64,000 bases of DNA, from contig NW_023605083.1 in assembly GCF_014898055.3 (NCBI RefSeq), forward strand, positions 94,017,483-94,081,482, in the 5' to 3' direction. Each line of letters starts with the position of its first letter. Position 1 is the first letter of the stretch. The notes under the pieces were generated by a model. It was not told the DNA's origin, made no database searches, and saw nothing but the letters and a program-made list of their open reading frames with translations. Both the position numbers and the translations under genes were made by a program. Below are positions 1 through 9,840 of this stretch, one piece after another. The stretch is from Talpa occidentalis. Taxonomy: Eukaryota; Chordata; Mammalia; Eulipotyphla; Talpidae.

Positions 1-56
1 CTGGCAATAGCTTGATAGTACTGAGACTTAACCCCTTGCACTACCAGGGAGGCCCT
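1..56 (-). repeat. tRNA-derived SINE, 5' head, cut by window edge
   Basis: The window opens inside a minus-strand SINE. The last bases read as the complement of the SINE start (gggcctccctggtagtgcaa), with the gggttaagtctcagtact block next to it. It belongs to the older, TA-rich version of the family. The rest of the copy lies outside the window. Confidence 0.75.
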
Positions 57-159
57 CAATATCATAACAATTAAAAACATATGGCAAAACAAGTAGCTCA
101 AGAGACAAGACACATTAGAGAAAATATTTGCTACTTATATCACATAGGACCAATATTCT

Positions 160-268
160 TTTTTTTTTTTTTTTTTCTGTGGGACCCTGGCCGGCAGCTG
201 GGGAACGAACCGGCGCCGCGGGCAGCCTTGCAGCCCAGCGCTCAACCGCTGCGCCACCAGGGGAGGCC
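160..268 (-). mobile_element. Head-only SINE copy with poly-A tail
   Basis: On the minus strand the element starts ggggcctcccctggtggcgc, carries a pol III A box (gtggcgcagcggttgagcgc) and a B-box-like ggttcgttccc, and ends about 92 bases in at gggtcccacag, directly joined to 17-18 A. The roughly 150-bp tRNA-unrelated body of other copies (acctctcctg...) is missing. The site ccaatattct is present on both sides, so this short form looks like a real retrotransposition product and not a later deletion. It belongs to the GC-rich younger subfamily. Confidence 0.7.
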
Positions 269-278
269 CCAATATTCT

Positions 279-534
279 GTTTTTAAAAGATTTATTTATT
301 TATGCATACAAGAACTGGGGTGTGGCGGGTGAGAGGATTCACCAGAAACAGAGTGGGGAACAGAACAGGCAGATCGACGGAAATACACTGCTGAGGGGAG
401 CAGCGGGTGAGTCAGGAGAGGTCTGCTGCGCCATGTGGGTTGCTCCCTGGCCGGGGATCAAACTCATGCTGCAGTGGCTGTGGATAGCTTCATAGGTTGT
501 GTCTTAACCCCTTGTGTCACCAGGGAGGCCCAGA
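279..534 (-). mobile_element. tRNA-derived SINE, older subfamily
   Basis: A minus-strand copy runs from an A/T-rich tail (aaagatttatttatttatgc) to the head (complement of gggcctccctggtgacacaa). It contains the typical block caccagaaacagagtgggga. The flank accaatattctt is repeated at 535-546, matching the site beside the head-only copy at 160-268. The two insertions therefore used the same target. Confidence 0.75.
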
Positions 535-589
535 ACCAATATTCTTAATATATGCAATTCTTAAAAGCTGAGGAGAAAAAGAAAAAAAC

Positions 590-1600
590 AAAACCTCAGA
601 AACAAATGGCAACAAACAAGCAGAAAACTCACATAAAAAATGTGCAGATGGTGTTTAAACACATGAAAAAATGCTCGTCCATATTTCAAGAAAATTGCAT
701 ATTAAAACCACACTTTCTCATCAACTAGAATGGAAATAACTAAACCCTGGGCAGCACGTTCCGTTGGCAAGCTGTGATGAAACACACACTCTCATACTTT
801 TCTGGTGGGTGAAAAACTGTGCAACTGCAGTGGAGGGACCTTTAGAAAAAAACTTGTAGATGCAATTTCCCTTTGACCCAGGAAAACCATTTCTAGGAAT
901 CTACTCCACTAATACTAAAACTCAATCCAGGTTATTTACTGTGTTGCTATTATTATAATAGTAAAAGATTGAAAGTAGCCCAAGTATTTATCAATAGGAA
1001 ATTTATTGAATAAATTAAATTATGTCATCCTAATAGAATATGGGGATCTTGGGCCTCCCTGGTGACCTAGGGTTAATTCTCAGCACTATCATGGTATCAC
1101 TGTTGTGGCCTGAGTTGGATCTTCTGGTCAGAGAGCTACCCACATGGTGCAGCAGACCTCTCCTTGTCTTGCCCACTGCTTCCCTCGGTGTATTTCAGTC
1201 AATCTGCCTGTTCTGTTCCCCACTCTGTCTCTGTTGAATCCTCCCACCACCCCCAACACCTCTGGCCTACACCTCAGTTCTATGCAAAAATAAATAAAAC
1301 ATTTAAAAAAACAGAATATGTGGATCTATGACTATAAAGTAATAAAAAAAGATCACTATGAACTGAGACAAGCAATTTACAGGATATATCATATGTGAAA
1401 AAAGGAAAGGTCTAGAACAGTTTGTGTGGGCTCCCTTTTGTGTAAGAAAGGAGACATAAGAATGTACACATTGGAAGGATGAGGCAAAACAAATAAAAAT
1501 GACTACATCAAGAGGGTAAATGGGAAATAGTAGAGCTGTGCTTTCTTGTACAGTTTAGACCTTTGAACCATGTTTATATATTCAAAGATAAATTTAAAAA
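590..1600 (+). repeat. Old L1 3' fragment (interrupted by a SINE)
   Basis: Diverged plus-strand L1 ORF2 C-terminus to 3'UTR. Phrases such as aaaatgctcgtccatatttc, attgcatattaaaaccacac and tttctaggaatctactccac correspond to the ORF2 end of mammalian L1. The copy is interrupted by the SINE at 1051-1312. Boundaries are estimates. Confidence 0.5.
1051..1312 (+). mobile_element. tRNA-derived SINE, older subfamily
   Basis: Starts gggcctccctggtgacctag and ends in an aaataaataaaac-type tail. The target duplication agaatatggggatct (1035-1049) and agaatatgtggatct (1313-1327) differs at one base. It is inserted into the old L1 at 590-1600. Confidence 0.8.
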
Positions 1601-1924
1601 GAAATTGAATACAAATAGAGCACATAAACCTAGTTTCAAATTAATAACATAACCACATTTAGAAGGACTTAATTCCTTTCAATTTTGAAAATTATTCTGA
1701 ACATTTTTAGGGACATGTATGCAAATCGTAAACAGAAATGCAACAAGTTGGGAACTTTTCTTAGAAGGTTTGCTGTGAATGTAAAGCTGGATTATAATTT
1801 GAAACAATTTATCTATTTTTCACAATAGTGATAATTAAACATATTCATAGAGTGAGAAACCAAGATTTCACTCTAAGAGAATAAAAGAATCAAGTATAAA
1901 AGAAGGTAAGAAAAAAATCCATGT

Positions 1925-2067
1925 TAATTGTTTACTTTTTATTTCAATAACATTAGGTTACAATATCTCAGCAATTCTGTATTTCATACCATCCATACCA
2001 CCAAACGTCCAGTCACCATCCACCATGAAGTTAATACCTCCTCTCTCACTCCCCTTTTGGACTACCA
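1925..2067 (-). repeat. Old L1 3'UTR, left part of the host element for the full-length L1
   Basis: Minus-strand L1 3'UTR-like sequence (caataacattaggttacaat, ctcactccccttttggacta). Removing the young L1 (2085-8397) and one target copy joins it smoothly to 8416 onward (aaggatttgtttatgttttg), which is the next part of the same old L1 3' end. Confidence 0.5.
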
Positions 2068-2154
2068 TTTTGTCATTTTTTTTTTTTTTAAATATTAAAT
2101 TTTATTTTTATATTCCCCCATACAATTGCAAACGCCCCATTCTGACCCCAATCC

Positions 2155-2178
2155 TTCCCCTCCCGCCCCCCACCCCCC
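2155..2178 (-). other. L1 3'UTR G-rich tract, G-quadruplex candidate
   Basis: The minus strand reads four closely spaced G runs of 6, 6, 3 and 4 with one-base loops. A polypurine G-rich tract in the 3'UTR is a known conserved trait of mammalian L1. A matching tract occurs in the short L1 copy at 38,533-38,581. Confidence 0.7.
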
Positions 2179-2263
2179 AAAAAGTGTCTCTGGTTCATAG
2201 TTTTTTGTTGATTTTGATTTTCACTTTCTTATATTCATTTTCTTGGTCCCTTATTTAAGTTTT

Positions 2264-5200
2264 CTAGATTCCTGCTATGAGTGAGACCATCCGGTATTTT
2301 TCTTTTTCTTTTTGGCTTATTTCGCTGAGCATGATCCCTTCCAGTGCCATCCATGTTGCTGCAAATTGCATGTGTTTATCTTTTTTGAATGCTGAGTAAT
2401 ATTCCATGGTATATATGTACCACATCTTCTTGATCCAGTCATCTATTTTTGGGCATTTGGGTTGTTTCCAAAGCTTAGCTATTGTAAACAGTGCTGCTAT
2501 AAACATAGGAGTGCAGGTGCTCTTTGGAATTGATGTTTCTGTGTCCTTTGGGTAAATACCTAGGAGTGGAATTGCTGGATCATATGGAAGCTCTATGTTT
2601 AGTAGGTCCAGAAATCTCCACACAGCTCTCCATAGTGGTTGGACCAGTTTGCACTCCCACCAACAGTGCACAAGAGTTCCTTTTTCTCCACATCCTCGCC
2701 AACATTTGTTGTTGCTAGTTTTTTTAATATGTGCCATTCTCACTGGTGTGAGATGGTATCTCATGGTAGTTTTGATTTGCATTTCCCTGATTACAAGTGA
2801 TGTTGAACATTTTTTCATATGTCTGTTGGCCATTTGCATTTCCTCTTCAGAGAAGTTTCTTTTTAGCTCTTCTGCCCATTTTTTGACTGGATTATTTTCT
2901 TTGTTGTTGCTGAGTCTTATCAGCTCTTTGCAGATTTTTGTGATCAGTCCTTTATCATTAGTGTTGGGTGCAAAAATGTTCTCCCAGTTGGTGGGGTTTC
3001 TCTTTGTTTTTGTTATTGTCTCTTTTGCTGTGCAGAAGCTCTTTAATTTGATGTAGTCCCAGCTGTTTATCTTTCTCTTCACTATCACTGCTTTGGGTGA
3101 TGTGTCTGTAAAGATGTCTTTGATGTGCAAATCCCGTAGTGTTTCGCCTATATTTCCTTCTATGTATTTTATGGTTTCAGGTCTTATGTCTAGTTCTTTA
3201 ATCCATTTTGAGTTGATTTTTGTGTATGGTGTGAGGTAGTGGTCAAGCTTCATTCTTTTGCATGTAGCGACCCAGTTTTCCCAGCACCATTTATTGAACA
3301 AATTTTCTTTGCTCCAATGCATAGTCTTTGCTCCTTTGTCAAAGATTAGTTGACCATAAATCTGTGGGTTTATTTCTGGATTTTCTATTCGATTCCATTG
3401 GTCTGTATGTCTGTTCTTGTTCCAATACCATGCAGTTTTGATGATTATGGCTTTGTAGTATAGTTTGAAGTCTGGGAGTGTGATGCCTCCATTTCCTTCT
3501 TTTTTTTTCAGTAGAGCTTTGGCTATTCGGGGTTTTTGGTGATTCCATATGAATTTCATCAATAATTGTTCTATTTCTTTGAAGAATGCCATTGAGATTT
3601 TGATTGGAATAGCATTGAATCTGTATATTGCTTTTGGTAGGATGGCCATTTTAATAATGTTTATTCTTCCAATCCATGAGCAGGGGATGTCTTTCCATTT
3701 CTTTGTGTCTTCTTCTATTTCTTTTAACAGTGTTTTATAGTTTTCTTTGTATAGGTCCTTTACCTCTTTTGTTAGATTTATTCCCAAATATTTGATTTTT
3801 TTTGTTTCGATAATAAAAGGGGTGGTTTTTTTGATTTCTTCTTCTTCAGATTTATTGTTTGTGTATAGGAAGGCTACTGACTTTTGCGTGTTGATTTTGT
3901 ATCCTGCCACTTTACTGAATTGATTGATGAGTTGAATTAGTTTTTCTGTGGAGATTTTGGGGTTCTCTATGTATATTATCATATCATCTGCAAATAGTGA
4001 TAGTTTGACTTCTTCTTTTCCTATTTGGATTCCTTGGATGTCTTTCTCTTGTCTTATTGCTCTGGCTAGGACTTCCAGTATTATATTGAAAAGCAGTGGT
4101 GAGAGTGGACATCCTTGTCTTGTTCCAGATCTTAATGGAATTGCTTTCAGCTTTTCACCATTGAGAATGACACTGGCTGTTGGCTTGTCATAGATGGCCT
4201 TTATGATGTTGAGGTATGTTCCTTGTATCCCAAGAATTTCAAGGGCTTTTATCATGAATGGGTGTTGCACTTTGTCGAAAGCTTTCTCAGCATCTATTGA
4301 TATTATCATATGGTTTTTATATTTCTTTTTGTTGATGTGTTGGATAACGTTGATTGATTTTCGGATGTTAAACCATCCTTGTGCCCCTGGAATGAATCCA
4401 ACTTGGTCGTGGTGAATTATCTTATGGATACATTGTTGGATTCTGATAGCTAAAATTTTATTGAGGATTTTTGCATCAGTGTTCATTAGGGAGATTGGCC
4501 TATAGTTTTCCTTTTTTGTGTTGTCCTTATTCGGTTTTGGTATTAGTGTAATATTGGCTTCATAGAACGTGTTTGGTATTGTCCCTTCCTTCTCAATTTT
4601 TTGGAAGAGTTTGTGAAGGATAGGCACTAATTCGTCTCTGAATGTTTGGTAGAATTCATTTGTAAATCCATCAGGTCCTGGGCTTTTGTTTTTGGGGAGG
4701 TTTTTAATTACCATTTCAATTTCGCTGCTTGTAATTGGTCTGTTTAGGTGTTCTATTTCTTCTTTATCTAGCTTTGGGTGATTGTAGAGTTGTAGGAATT
4801 TGTCCATCTCCTCTAGATTGTTGAACTTGTTTCCATATAACTGTTCATAGTAGTTACTGATTATTCTTTTGATTTCTGCTGTGTCCGTTGTGATTTCTCC
4901 TCTTTCATTTATGATTCTGTGTATTTGTGCTTTCTCCCTTTTTTCTTTGTGAGCCTGGCTAGGGGTTTGTCTATTTTATTTATTTTTTCAAAGAACCAGC
5001 TCTTGGTTTCATTGATCTTTTGGATTGTTTTTTTAGTTTCAATTTCATTTATTTCTGCTTTGGTTTTTATTATTTCTTTTCTTCTACTGGTTCTGGGGTT
5101 TTTTTGTTGTTCTTTTTCTAGATCTTTGAGCTTCGAGATTAGGTTGTTTCTTTGAGTTCTTTCTTGTTTCTTGATGTGAGCTTCTATTGCTATATATTTT

Positions 5201-6090
5201 CCTCTTATTACTGCTTTTGCTGCATCCCATACATTTAGGATATTGGTGTCCTCCTTGTCATTCAATTCAAAGAATTTTTTAATTTCTTCTTTGATCTCCT
5301 TGTTAGTCCAGTGGTCTTCCAGTAGTGTGGCTTTTAATCTCCATGAGGTAGGATAGTTCCTTGCCTTCTTTTTATGATTTATTTCTAGTTTGATGCCTTC
5401 GTGGTCAGAAAAGATGGTTGGTATGATTTCAATCTTGGTGTATCTGTTGATGTTTGTCTTGTGCCCCAGTATGTGATCGATCCTGGAGAATGATCCGTGT
5501 GCGCTTGAGAAAAATGTGTACTCCGTTTTTTTTGGGTTTAGTGTTCTATAGATGTCTGTTAAGCCCAAATGCTCTAGGTCCTTATTTAGAGCTTTAGTTT
5601 CTTTACTTATTTTTTGTCTTGTTGATCTATCCATTGTTGATAGTGGTGTGTTGAAGTCTCCCACTACATATGTGTTTTCTCTGATGTCTGTTTTCAGAGA
5701 GGACAACAGTTGTCTGATATATTTTGGTGCTCTTTCGTTTGGTGAGTATATGTTAATGAGTGTTATTTCTTCTTGAAGTATTGTCCCCTTGATCATAATG
5801 TAGTGACCATTGGGGTCTCTTTTTATTTTTTTGAGTTTGAAGTCTGTTTTATCTGATATAAGTATAGCTGTTCCTGCTTTCTTTTTTGGCCCATTTGCTT
5901 GTAGGATTGTTTTCCATCCTTTGACTTTGAGCCTATTTTTATCTTTTGTAGCTAAATGTGTTTCCTGGAGACAGCAAAAGGTTGGGTTTTGTTTCTTAAT
6001 CCAGGCTGCAACTCTGTGTCTTTTTATTGAAGAGTTTAGTCCATTTACATTTAGAGTTAATATTGATATGTTAGCATCTGTATTTGCCAT
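2264..6090 (-). pseudogene. L1 ORF2 (endonuclease / reverse transcriptase), one frameshift
   Basis: ORF2 encodes the L1 endonuclease and reverse transcriptase that nick the target and copy L1 RNA in place. The first open part (6090 to 4909, 393 aa, ATG start) carries the APE-like endonuclease motifs LTLNVNGLN, QETHL, GDFNTPLS and SDHEGIKLEI. The second part (open from about 4936, first ATG 4807, to the stop at 2264) carries the reverse transcriptase, with [12 protein letters not shown] and the catalytic FADD, and a C-terminal Cys/His motif (CWRGC...HCWWEC). The parts are separated by a one-base loss in a run of six T (4939-4944 on plus; seven would keep frame). This puts a stop just after HKYTES. 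Total coding length, about 1,275 aa, is normal for mammalian L1 ORF2. Confidence 0.93.
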
Positions 6091-6169
6091 TATGTTTGTC
6101 TTTCCTTTGATTTTATTTATTTATTCTTTTAATAACTTTTTTTTTTTTTTTTTTGGTCTTCTTTCGTTG

Positions 6170-7197
6170 TTATTCGTCCCTCTGAGGTTCTGGCTTTAGG
6201 ATTCCTTGTAGTATTTTTTGGAGTGGGGGTTTAGTCGCAATGAAATTCCGGAGTTTCTCTTTGTCTGGGAAGGTCCATATTCTTTCTTCATGGAGGAAAG
6301 AGAGCTTTGCGGGATAGAGTATTCTTGGTTGGCATCTGTTTTCTTGGAGTCTGTTGACTATGTCCCTCCACTCCTCCTTGCCCGTAGTGTTTCTTCAGAG
6401 AAGTCTGATGTCAGCCTGATTGGTTTTCCTTTGAATGTTATCTGTTTCTTCCCTCTTGTCAGCTTCATTATTTTTTCCTTGTCCTGGATTCTTGGGAGCT
6501 TTACTATTATGTGTCTTGCTGTGTTTTTCCTTTCGTCGTGGAAGTTTGGTGTTCTTCTTGCTTCTTGTATATCAATTTTCAGCTGCTTCTTCTCATTTGG
6601 GAAGTTCTCTTCAATTATATCCATGAATATTTTCTCTGTTCCTACATCTCTCTCCTCTCCTTCTGGAATTCCTATAACTCTTATATTTCCTTTCCTCATG
6701 GAGTCAGATAGTTCCCGAAGTCTTTCTTCATTCTTTTTCCTTCGTACTTCTCTTTCCTTTTCTGTTTTGGTTCTTTTTATTTCTGTGTCTTCAAGATTAC
6801 TTATTCGTTCTTCCATTTCATCTATTCTGCTTTCATTGCTTTTCCCAGAGTTCTTTAGTTCCTCCATTAATTCTTTGATCTCCTGCATTTCTCTTACTTC
6901 CCTCTTTAGGGACTCAATTTCCTTCTTCTGATCTATCACTTTTTTAATCATGGCAATTTTAAATTCTCTTTCTGGAAGGCTCAGAAGTTCTTCCAAGTTG
7001 CTGTCGTTGCAATCTGGGGAGTGGTTTTCTTTTTGTGGTGTGCTTCTTTCCTGAGGAGTTGTTAGGTTGCGTGTGGTTCTTCTACTCCCTACTGTCTGTT
7101 TTCTAATTTGTCGTATGCGTTGGGACACTGTGTTGCTCGGACTGACTGACATCTTGGGTGAACTTCTCCGCTCCCCTCTGGCTCTTCCAGGAGCCAT
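6170..7197 (-). pseudogene. L1 ORF1 (RNA-binding protein), one frameshift
   Basis: ORF1 encodes the trimeric RNA-binding chaperone that coats L1 RNA. The open part from ATG 7197 to 6358 (279 aa) has a basic, Ser/Thr-rich N-terminus, then a long coiled coil (heptad-like EREFKIAMIKKVIDQKKEIE to about residue 165), then the RRM with NIRVIGIPEGEE, and most of the C-terminal domain (TARHIIVKLP, ITFKGKPIRL). A second in-frame ATG lies at 7152 (MSVSPSN), which could be the true start. A one-base deletion near 6373 (GGAGGGAGTGG expected, one G missing) causes an early stop after RARRSGGT. The next frame continues open to a stop at 6170, giving about 342 aa, a normal length. Confidence 0.9.
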
Positions 7198-8397
7198 CTC
7201 TGTCTTCTGGGGGAGCTTTCTGCTGGTTTTAGGCAGTTTTTACTGAAGAAATATCCCTGTTCTCAAATGGCGAAGCGGGATGCAGTCCCTGCGCCTCCGG
7301 TTTCAGGCACACTCTTCTGCGCACCTGGTCTGCCCCGGACGTGGGTGCCTGCTCCCTCTGTGGGCTCAGACTGCTGGTCGGAAGGGGCCTGGCGTGGAAT
7401 AACTTCCCGGCTGGCCACTGGGTCCTCCAGAAACCTTCTGCCCTTTTCAAGCAGTCTTAAGAAATGTCCTGTTTTATAGGGTGTTAGTGACTTTTTTTTT
7501 CCTGGTCGCTAGGTGGCGCCAGAGATCTCTCCTATTGTCCTTGGGGGGCTGTTTTTCGCCTCCCCCCACCCCGTGGGACAGAGAACAGAGCGGGAATGGT
7601 AGGGTACACCTCAACAGCTTTGGGGTGCTGTGTCTGCCTTGTGCCCCACCTTCGTGGAGAACCCACGCCCCGAATTTTCGTGCCCCGGGTCTCAGTTCAA
7701 AGCCCTCAGTTCCAGGACGCGGGCTGTAGCCCAGTTCAGTGGCGCGGGAATGGCGCCTTTTGCACTCCGCTCCCGTGCCTGGGCGCCTGGTTCCTGCTCA
7801 CTCAGGGAGGGACCTTCACCTCAGTGAGGACCTCCATGCGTCTCCCCGCAAGCCTAGGTCGCAGGCGCGGGGACCTGGGCAGCCGCGATCCAGGTCTGCA
7901 CTTGCTTTTCAAGCTCCCCGAGCGCGCCGCGTTTCCGCGCCAGCTTACCGGCAGCCCGGGCTGTGTGCGCGTCTCCCGGGGTCTTTGTTCTTCTCTAATG
8001 GCGCCAGGAGCCGTTCGCTCACCGCCTCAGCGGATCCTGCAGGGTTCGCCTCAGCTCCCGTTCACGGGGTGTGGTGGCTGCAATAGTTCCTTTCCGCTCA
8101 CAGTCCCGCTTGCTGCGTCGTTTGTTCTTGTTGGCCGTTTTGGTTTGTTGTTTCCTCCTCTCTGCCGGTCGGAGAGTGCCGCCTCTGTGGGCGGGGGAGG
8201 GGAGCAGGGTTCTGCGCTTCCCTCCCTTCTAGTCCTCTTTTATGGCCACTTTCTTCTTCGGGCAGTTCGCTGGCGTCACCCGTTTATCTTCCGTGTCCCA
8301 CTTCTCACTGGGACCTGCCGCTTTTCCTCCCTATTAACTTTTTTTAATGGGAGATCTTACTCGCAGCGTCTCCTCGCCGCCATGTTGCTCCGCCCCC
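7198..8397 (-). promoter_or_regulatory. L1 5'UTR with internal promoter
   Basis: About 1.2 kb of GC- and CpG-rich sequence upstream of ORF1. The first bases on the minus strand include gcaacatggcggcg (8375-8388), a YY1-type site at the position where L1 promoters usually carry one to place transcription start. Presence of the first bases shows the insertion was not 5' truncated. The open frames seen here in several phases are GC-rich chance ORFs. Confidence 0.8.
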
Positions 8398-8415
8398 TTT
8401 TTGTCATTTTTTTTT

Positions 8416-9840
8416 AAGGATTTGTTTATGTTTTGTTTCTGTGATTACTTTTTTCTTTATGTTCCACAAATGAGTGAAATCATACAGTACTTGTCTTTTT
8501 TCCCCTCATTTATTTCACTTGGCATAATCCCCTCAAATTCTACCTATGTTGACATTAATAGCTAGATTTCATCTTTTTTATGACTGAGTAGCATTCCATT
8601 GCACACACATACTATGTCTCTTTAATCCAGTCATCTGTTGTTGAGTGCAGGGGGTGCTGTCATATCTTAGCTGAGGTGAGCTGTGCTGCAGTGAACATAG
8701 GATGCACGTATCTTTTTATGTTAGTGTTTTCATATTCTTTGGGTAAAAAACTTGAAGTGGGATTACTGGATTAGATGAGATCTATTTTTAATTTTTTGAG
8801 GAACCTCCATTCTCTTTTCCAAAGTGGTTGTACAGATTTATATTCACAACAGTGTTCTTTTTTTCTCCACATCCTCTCCAACACATTATTTCTCAACTTT
8901 TTTTATAATAACCATTCTAACTGGTATTGTTATAGGACAGGGAGAGGGGCAGCCCAAACCCCGCAAACCTGCCTATTGCCTATTCTAAATGGGTTCTGCC
9001 ATCTGCTGCATCAACACAAAACATATGAGACTTTAATGGGAAGGAACTTTAATAAAACTAGGAAACAATACAGGAAAGGCAAAGAGTCTAGTTTTTAAAT
9101 GAAGCACCCAAAGTTACCCGTCCCCTCGTGGGTAAAAGTCCATCCAAATGGGATTGGCCCAGAGCAAGGCCCCAAAGCCTGCCACAAGTCTAAAGCATCT
9201 TCCAGTGGGGACCCACAGAAAAGGGCCAGAAACAACCAGACAAGCCCGGAAGGAAAAGAGCAAAATCAACATCAAGATAAAAGCTGCCATTGTCACCTCC
9301 CCACGGGTCTCACCCACATCTGCGTCACCCAGGCCACGACCAAAAGACAAGCGCAGTTTCTTCACGTGTTTGTAGGCTCCATGCGCCTCCTCCAGGTCTC
9401 CTGGCTCCATTTTGCTTTCTTCCTTCCTCAGTCTCTTCTCCAGCTTCTTCTCTTCCTGCTCAGCTCCACCCTCCTTTGGGTGGGGCAGAGAACCTCCCCC
9501 TTTCCTGGGCACCACCCTGTTACAGTATGAGATGAAATCTTACTGTGGCTTTGGTTTACATTTCCCTAATGATAAGAGATGTTGAACATCTTTTTATGTG
9601 TCTGTTAGCCATCTATATATGTCTTCTTTTGTGAAATGCCTATGTAGCTCCTCTGCCTGTTTTTTCATGAAGTTGTATTTTGTTGCTGTTGGGTTGTATG
9701 AGTTGTTTATATACTTTGGATATTGATCTTTTGTCTTATATGTGGTTTGCAAACATCTTCTCCCATGCACTAGGCTGCCTTTTTATTTTAAGGATGGTTT
9801 CTTTTGCCTCGTGACGTATACTTTTTGTCACAGGAGATTA
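8416..9840 (-). repeat. Old L1 3' end, interrupted by a solo LTR
   Basis: Diverged minus-strand L1 3' end. Typical phrases are gttccacaaatgagtgaaat, ctgagtagcattccattgca, ctccacatcctctccaacac and ccattctaactggtat. The text resumes after the LTR at 9525 with gtatgagatgaaatcttact. The same old element begins at 1925-2067, so it was split first by the LTR or the L1 in an order not visible here. Confidence 0.75.
8928..9524 (-). mobile_element. Solo LTR of an endogenous retrovirus
   Basis: A 597-bp block begins tgttatagg and ends ccctgttaca, with TG...CA termini, and is flanked by the 4-bp duplication GTAT (924-927 and 9525-9528). It interrupts the old L1 exactly, and removing it restores ctggtatgagatg. 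A near-identical block lies at 45,465-46,066. Orientation is taken from that copy, where a polypurine tract adjoins. A 4-bp duplication fits a gammaretrovirus-like (class I) element. No internal viral genes are present. Open frames across it are short and not protein-coding by any sign I can see. Confidence 0.8.

Larger units (their letters stand above)
2085..8397 (-). mobile_element. Full-length LINE-1 (about 6.3 kb), nearly intact
   Basis: A complete L1 on the minus strand: GC-rich 5'UTR (about 7198-8397) starting gggggcggagcaacatggcg, ORF1 (7197 to 6170), an A-rich inter-ORF spacer (6091-6169), ORF2 (6090 to 2264), and a 3'UTR with a long G-rich tract and an A-rich tail. The 17-bp site ttttgtcattttttttt lies on both sides (about 2068-2084 and 8399-8415), as expected of target-primed reverse transcription. 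ORF1 and ORF2 each have exactly one frameshift, both single-base deletions (near 6373 and in the T run 4939-4944). Otherwise they are open and conserved, so the insertion is recent in evolutionary terms. It lies inside an older L1 3' end. As it stands the copy cannot make full proteins; if the two deletions are sequencing errors it could be active. Confidence 0.95.

Noticed and set aside
2524..6931. Many plus-strand open frames of 60-240 codons
   Set aside because: Antisense shadows of L1 ORF1 and ORF2.
9099..9535. Open frames on both strands (up to 143 codons) around 9.1-9.5 kb and again at 45.6-46.2 kb
   Set aside because: They lie in LTRs. The two copies conserve DNA, not a protein, and no retroviral gene motif is seen.
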